Assembly (NCBI RefSeq): GCF_000406165.1
Contig: NZ_CM001977.1
Coordinates: 3,742,808 to 3,806,807, forward strand
DNA: 64,000 bases
From: Dickeya zeae NCPPB 2538
GTDB lineage: Bacteria > Pseudomonadota > Gammaproteobacteria > Enterobacterales > Enterobacteriaceae
Reading direction: 5' to 3'
Shown here: piece after piece, positions 61,162 to 64,000 of the stretch
How the letters are laid out: each line of letters starts with the position of its first letter
How positions within the stretch are numbered: position 1 is the first letter of the stretch
Position numbers and translations under genes: made by a program
Notes under the pieces: model-generated
The model's input: only the letters and a program-made list of their open reading frames with translations
The model's database searches: none
What the model was told of the DNA's origin: nothing

Positions 61162-62064
61162 TCAATGAGGACGCGAACCTCGGCTCCAGTAGGCCATAAA
61201 GGTGACTGACTCCTGCGCCAGGCCTTTTTCTGCCAGCAGATACCGGCGCAGCGCCTTCACCGCTGAGGATTCAGTGGCCACCCACCCGAAGAACTGCCCC
61301 TGCTGCGTGCTGGCCGGTTCCCACACCTTCTCGCCCTCTGCGATATCTGCCACCATCACTGGCTGTGCTGCTACCTGCGCTGCTGGGCATGACCAATGGC
61401 GCGCCGCCTCCAGCAAGCGCTCACCATAGGTCGCGCCCGTGCCTTCACGCGGCAACCAGACCACCTCGGCGAACGGCAAATTGCGATAATCGTCAGTGCA
61501 ATCGGCCTGTAACGGTACTTCGATAAATGCCTGCACTTGCGGCGGGTTATCCTGCTGCGCCAACTGTTCCAGAATGCCTTTGATGGCTGGCAACGCGGTT
61601 TCATCGCCCATCAACAACACCTGACGGGTGTTGGCTGACAGCACCCACTCATAACCGCCGTTATCGCCGGCAAAGTCACCACGTGGTGCCACTACCTGCA
61701 ATGTCGCACCCGGTTGCGCACTCAGCACCCACGCTGACGCCGGGCCTTCCGTGCCATGCACAACGAACTCCACCACCATTTCGCCGGTTTCGGTATCCAG
61801 ACTGCGCAACGTATAAGTACGCGGGATAGGGCGCTGTGGTTTCGGCATAGCCTGCACCAGCTTATACCACTCACCCACATCCGGCAGGCGTGGCGGCGTG
61901 CCGTCTTCAGCAGGCAACAGCACTTTAATGCGCTGATCCGGCGCGCAGATTTTCATCTTTCTCACCGCCTCGCCGCGAAAGACACAACGCATTAGCGAGG
62001 GGGTAAGCAATGTCTTATGGGCCAACGTCACATCAAACACTTTATATTCCTTTACCCCAGCCAT
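61162..62064 (-). CDS. Siderophore-interacting protein (FAD-dependent ferric-siderophore reductase type)
   Basis: This is a 300-residue cytosolic flavoprotein of the SIP/ViuB/YqjH family, which reduces ferric siderophores to release iron. The FAD-binding beta-barrel (residues about 15-145) has the flavin motif RTYTLRSLDTETGEMVVEFV and HGTEGPASAWV. The C-terminal SIP domain has LLMGDETALPAIKGILEQL and FGWVATESSAVKALRRYL. A Fur box lies about 95 bp upstream of its start, so iron repression is well supported. No siderophore transport or synthesis gene is adjacent. The substrate is unknown, and it could be an exchange route for chrysobactin- or achromobactin-type siderophores (inference). Confidence 0.92.
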   Translation of the reverse strand: MAGVKEYKVFDVTLAHKTLLTPSLMRCVFRGEAVRKMKICAPDQRIKVLLPAEDGTPPRLPDVGEWYKLVQAMPKPQRPIPRTYTLRSLDTETGEMVVEFVVHGTEGPASAWVLSAQPGATLQVVAPRGDFAGDNGGYEWVLSANTRQVLLMGDETALPAIKGILEQLAQQDNPPQVQAFIEVPLQADCTDDYRNLPFAEVVWLPREGTGATYGERLLEAARHWSCPAAQVAAQPVMVADIAEGEKVWEPASTQQGQFFGWVATESSAVKALRRYLLAEKGLAQESVTFMAYWSRGSRPH

Positions 62065-62158
62065 AACCTGCCTTTACCTCTTTGTTAGTGACTCCACGGC
62101 AACACGCCCCAATAACCGGTTCCGATGCCAAACGTCGACTGTTTTAACATTAAAAAAT

Positions 62159-62177
62159 GCTAATGAGAACCATTATT
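62159..62177. promoter_or_regulatory. Fur box
   Basis: GCTAATGAGAACCATTATT matches the 19-bp Fur consensus GATAATGATAATCATTATC at 15 positions. It lies upstream of the leftward siderophore-interacting gene. Confidence 0.8.
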
Positions 62178-62300
62178 GAATCAATTTTAATTCTCATATA
62201 AGGCGGTACTGTCAGTGCGGGATTGCCCGCGTGATCACGGTTTTATCCGGTACTTTTGCCCTATTCTGATTGTTCGTTATTCACGAGATAAGGAGACCTC

Positions 62301-62411
62301 ATGACACGCATCATCCGGTGTTATCGCCTGAGCCTCTCCGGCGACTGTCGCCCCTGGTTCAACATCGACCACCGCCTTACCGACGATTTCCCACGCTCGC
62401 TTCATGCCTGA
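62301..62411 (+). CDS. tnaC: Tryptophanase leader peptide TnaC, prolonged form
   Basis: This 36-codon ORF starts at an ATG five bases after AGGAG. It contains CRPWFNIDHRLTDDFPRSLHA. The WFNID core matches E. coli TnaC (WFNIDNKIVDHRP). The proline sits exactly 12 residues after the tryptophan (Trp19 and Pro31), as in E. coli (Trp12 and Pro24), and the second Asp aligns as well (Asp28 and Asp21). In E. coli Pro is the last residue, before UGA; here five more codons (RSLHA) follow, similar in kind to the Proteus leader. Free tryptophan stalls the ribosome at this proline and allows tnaA transcription. The stop lies 99 bp before the tnaA start. Confidence 0.85.
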   Translation: MTRIIRCYRLSLSGDCRPWFNIDHRLTDDFPRSLHA

Positions 62412-62412
62412 T

Positions 62413-62433
62413 TCAGCATCTCGCTGATTTTTT
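62413..62433 (+). other. Weak terminator-like hairpin right after tnaC
   Basis: TCAGC, an ATCTC loop and GCTGA are followed by six Ts and a further T-rich stretch. It starts 2 bases after the tnaC stop, within reach of a ribosome stalled at Pro31. The stem is only 5 bp. Confidence 0.4.
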
Positions 62434-62510
62434 CCTTTTATTTCAATTTATTGTTTTTTGACGTCATACAGCGGCAAACCGGCCTGCTGACGGCGTTATG
62501 GAGAAAGTGC

Positions 62511-63911
62511 ATGAAACGCATCCCTGAGCCTTTTCGTATCAAAATGGTAGAAAACATCCGTATGACCACCCGCGACGAACGGGAACGCGCCTTGCAGGAA
62601 GCAGGCTACAACCCGTTTTTGTTACGCAGTGAGGATGTCTACATCGACCTGCTGACCGACTCCGGTACCGGCGCCATGAGCGACCGCCAGTGGGCCGGGC
62701 TGATGATGGGCGACGAAGCCTATGCCGGGTCGCGCAACTACTACCATCTGTGCGATCAGGTGAAAGCGCTGCTGGGTTATCCGTTCACGATTCCGACTCA
62801 TCAGGGCCGTGGCGCGGAACAGATTCTGTTCCCGTGTCTGATTGCCAAAAAGCAACGCGCTGGCGGCGGCAAAAAGCCGGTGTTCATTTCCAACTTCCAT
62901 TTTGACACCACTGCGGCCCATGTAGAGCTAAACGGTGCACGCGCCATCAATGTGGTGACCCCCAAAGCCTTCGACACCACCACCTATTACGACTGGAAAG
63001 GCGACTTCGACCTTGACCTGTTACAGACCACCATCGAGCAACACGGTGCGGACAACGTCGTGGCGATCATCACCACCGTCACTTGCAACAGCTCCGGCGG
63101 TCAGCCGATTTCAATGGGCAACATGCGTGAGGTGTATCGCATCGCGCAGCAACACGGGATCCCGGTCGTGATCGACTCGGCCCGGTTTTGCGAAAACGCC
63201 TGGTTTATCAAGCAACGTGAAGCCGGTTATGAGAACCGCTCGATCAAAGCGATCGTCCATGAGATGTACCAGTACGGCGACATGCTCACCATGTCAGCGA
63301 AGAAAGATCCGATGGTGAACATCGGCGGACTGTGCTGTTTTCGCAGCGACGAAGATCTGTTCAACGAGGTACGCATCCGCTGTGTACCGATGGAAGGGTT
63401 TGTGACCTACGGCGGGCTGGCCGGGCGCGACATGGAAGCGCTGGCTATTGGTCTGGAAGAAGGTATGAACGAAGACTACCTGACCTATCGTATCGGCCAG
63501 GTGACCTACCTCGGCGAGCGGCTGCGTGCCGGTGGGATTCCGATTCAATACCCAGTAGGTGGGCATGCGGTGTTTGTCGATGCGAAAAAGCTGCTGCCGC
63601 ATATCCCGGCGGAGCAGTTCCCGGCACAAGCGCTGAATAATGAGCTGTATCTGGAAGCAGGTATCCGCAGTGTGGAAATCGGTTCATTGCTGCTGGGGCG
63701 TGACCCGGACACCGGCGAACAGAAACCGTCGCCGCTGGAACTGCTGCGTCTGACCATTCCGCGTCGGGTGTACACCAACGATCACATGGACTATATCGCC
63801 GACTCGCTGATTGCACTGAAAGAAAGGGCCAGCAGCATCAAAGGTCTGACGTTCACCTATGAGCCGCCGGTATTGCGCCACTTTGTCGCCCGGCTGAAAC
63901 CGGTGGAATAA
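62511..63911 (+). CDS. tnaA: Tryptophanase
   Basis: TnaA is a PLP lyase that breaks tryptophan into indole, pyruvate and ammonia. It has 466 residues from the ATG at 62511, after GGAGAAAG. The PLP lysine is in TMSAKKDPMVNIGG (Lys265). It could be confused with tyrosine phenol-lyase, but the substrate-site residues are of tryptophanase type: Asp132 in FDTT (Thr in the lyase), Ile390 in VEIGSLLLGRD (Arg in the lyase), and His457 in LRHF (Phe in the lyase). Yet some blocks, such as LAGRDMEALAIGL, look more like tyrosine phenol-lyase. The tnaC leader upstream confirms the call. No tnaB permease gene follows before the window ends. Confidence 0.92.
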   Translation: MKRIPEPFRIKMVENIRMTTRDERERALQEAGYNPFLLRSEDVYIDLLTDSGTGAMSDRQWAGLMMGDEAYAGSRNYYHLCDQVKALLGYPFTIPTHQGRGAEQILFPCLIAKKQRAGGGKKPVFISNFHFDTTAAHVELNGARAINVVTPKAFDTTTYYDWKGDFDLDLLQTTIEQHGADNVVAIITTVTCNSSGGQPISMGNMREVYRIAQQHGIPVVIDSARFCENAWFIKQREAGYENRSIKAIVHEMYQYGDMLTMSAKKDPMVNIGGLCCFRSDEDLFNEVRIRCVPMEGFVTYGGLAGRDMEALAIGLEEGMNEDYLTYRIGQVTYLGERLRAGGIPIQYPVGGHAVFVDAKKLLPHIPAEQFPAQALNNELYLEAGIRSVEIGSLLLGRDPDTGEQKPSPLELLRLTIPRRVYTNDHMDYIADSLIALKERASSIKGLTFTYEPPVLRHFVARLKPVE

Positions 63912-63933
63912 CGCGCCACCATAAAACCTGCCA

Positions 63934-63964
63934 TAAAAAAAGCCAGCGGAGCACTCCGCTGGCT
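63934..63964 (-). terminator. Terminator of a leftward gene beyond the right edge
   Basis: AGCCAGCGGA and TCCGCTGGCT form a 10-bp stem. The T-tract (seven Ts) is on the minus strand only, so it serves a gene to the right reading leftwards and not tnaA. Confidence 0.75.
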
Positions 63965-64000
63965 GGTGAACAGCACCATTACTCAGAACACTGTGGCGGT

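Noticed and set aside
62270..62461. 63-codon plus-strand frame overlapping tnaC
   Set aside because: It covers the same DNA as tnaC in another frame. tnaC has the ribosome binding site and the conserved WFNID...P pattern.
62511..63911. Calling this gene tyrosine phenol-lyase (tpl)
   Set aside because: The Arg and Thr that recognise the phenol group are Ile390 and Asp132 here, His457 replaces the lyase Phe, and a tnaC leader is upstream.
1..64000. CRISPR arrays, rRNA or tRNA genes, transposase or prophage genes
   Set aside because: I looked for regular spaced repeats, tRNA-like cloverleaf ends and mobile-element proteins and found none.

Overview
The window is a chromosomal segment of a gamma-proteobacterium of the order Enterobacterales, most likely a soft-rot Pectobacteriaceae such as Dickeya. 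This rests on near-identity of many proteins (Cra, FtsI, AroP, MraZ, LeuL) to their enterobacterial counterparts as I remember them, on the enterobacterial order of the pdh, dcw, ilvIH and leu clusters, and on a tryptophanase gene (Dickeya is classically indole-positive). No phage, insertion sequence, CRISPR array, rRNA or tRNA gene was seen. The window is core genome with a few lineage-specific insertions and losses.

Layout. 1-1296: 5' part of a chemoreceptor gene that runs off the left edge. 1.9-5 kb: yacL and acnB. 5.4-8 kb: an accessory pair, a MmgE/PrpD-family protein and a secreted alpha/beta hydrolase. 8.1-15.3 kb: the pyruvate dehydrogenase operon pdhR-aceE-aceF-lpd on the minus strand, with aroP divergent. 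17.4-18.8 kb: ampD-ampE. 19.2-20.1 kb: tsx. 20.3-24.5 kb: nadC and the type IV pilus genes ppdD-hofB-hofC. 24.5-27.9 kb: guaC, coaE-zapD-yacG and mutT. 28-31.3 kb: secM-secA. 31.3-48.9 kb: a DUF721 gene, lpxC, then the division and cell wall (dcw) cluster read leftwards from mraZ to ftsZ. 49.4-53.8 kb: alaE, cra and ilvIH. 54.2-56 kb: an acyl-CoA synthetase. 56.2-61.1 kb: leuL-leuABCD. 61.2-62.1 kb: a Fur-box-preceded siderophore-interacting protein. 62.3-63.9 kb: tnaC-tnaA.

How the genes work together. The dcw cluster supplies peptidoglycan precursor synthesis (MurE, MurF, MraY, MurD, MurG, MurC) and the divisome (FtsL, FtsI, FtsW, FtsQ, FtsA, FtsZ), starting from an MraZ-repeat promoter. 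lpxC adds lipid A synthesis and secM-secA protein export. The D-Ala-D-Ala ligase gene ddlB, normally between murC and ftsQ, is missing; a 51-codon ORF with DdlB-like ends remains. ilvIH and leuABCD make branched-chain amino acids, and alaE exports alanine. PDH and AcnB feed the TCA cycle.

The points most worth checking are a divergent tnaC leader peptide that keeps the W-(11)-P stalling spacing but is prolonged past the proline, the ddlB remnant, a SecM with a changed arrest segment, a DciA-like DUF721 gene opposite secM, a PurR box plus structured leader before tsx, and an orphan 47-codon ORF in an AT-rich gap between mraZ and alaE.
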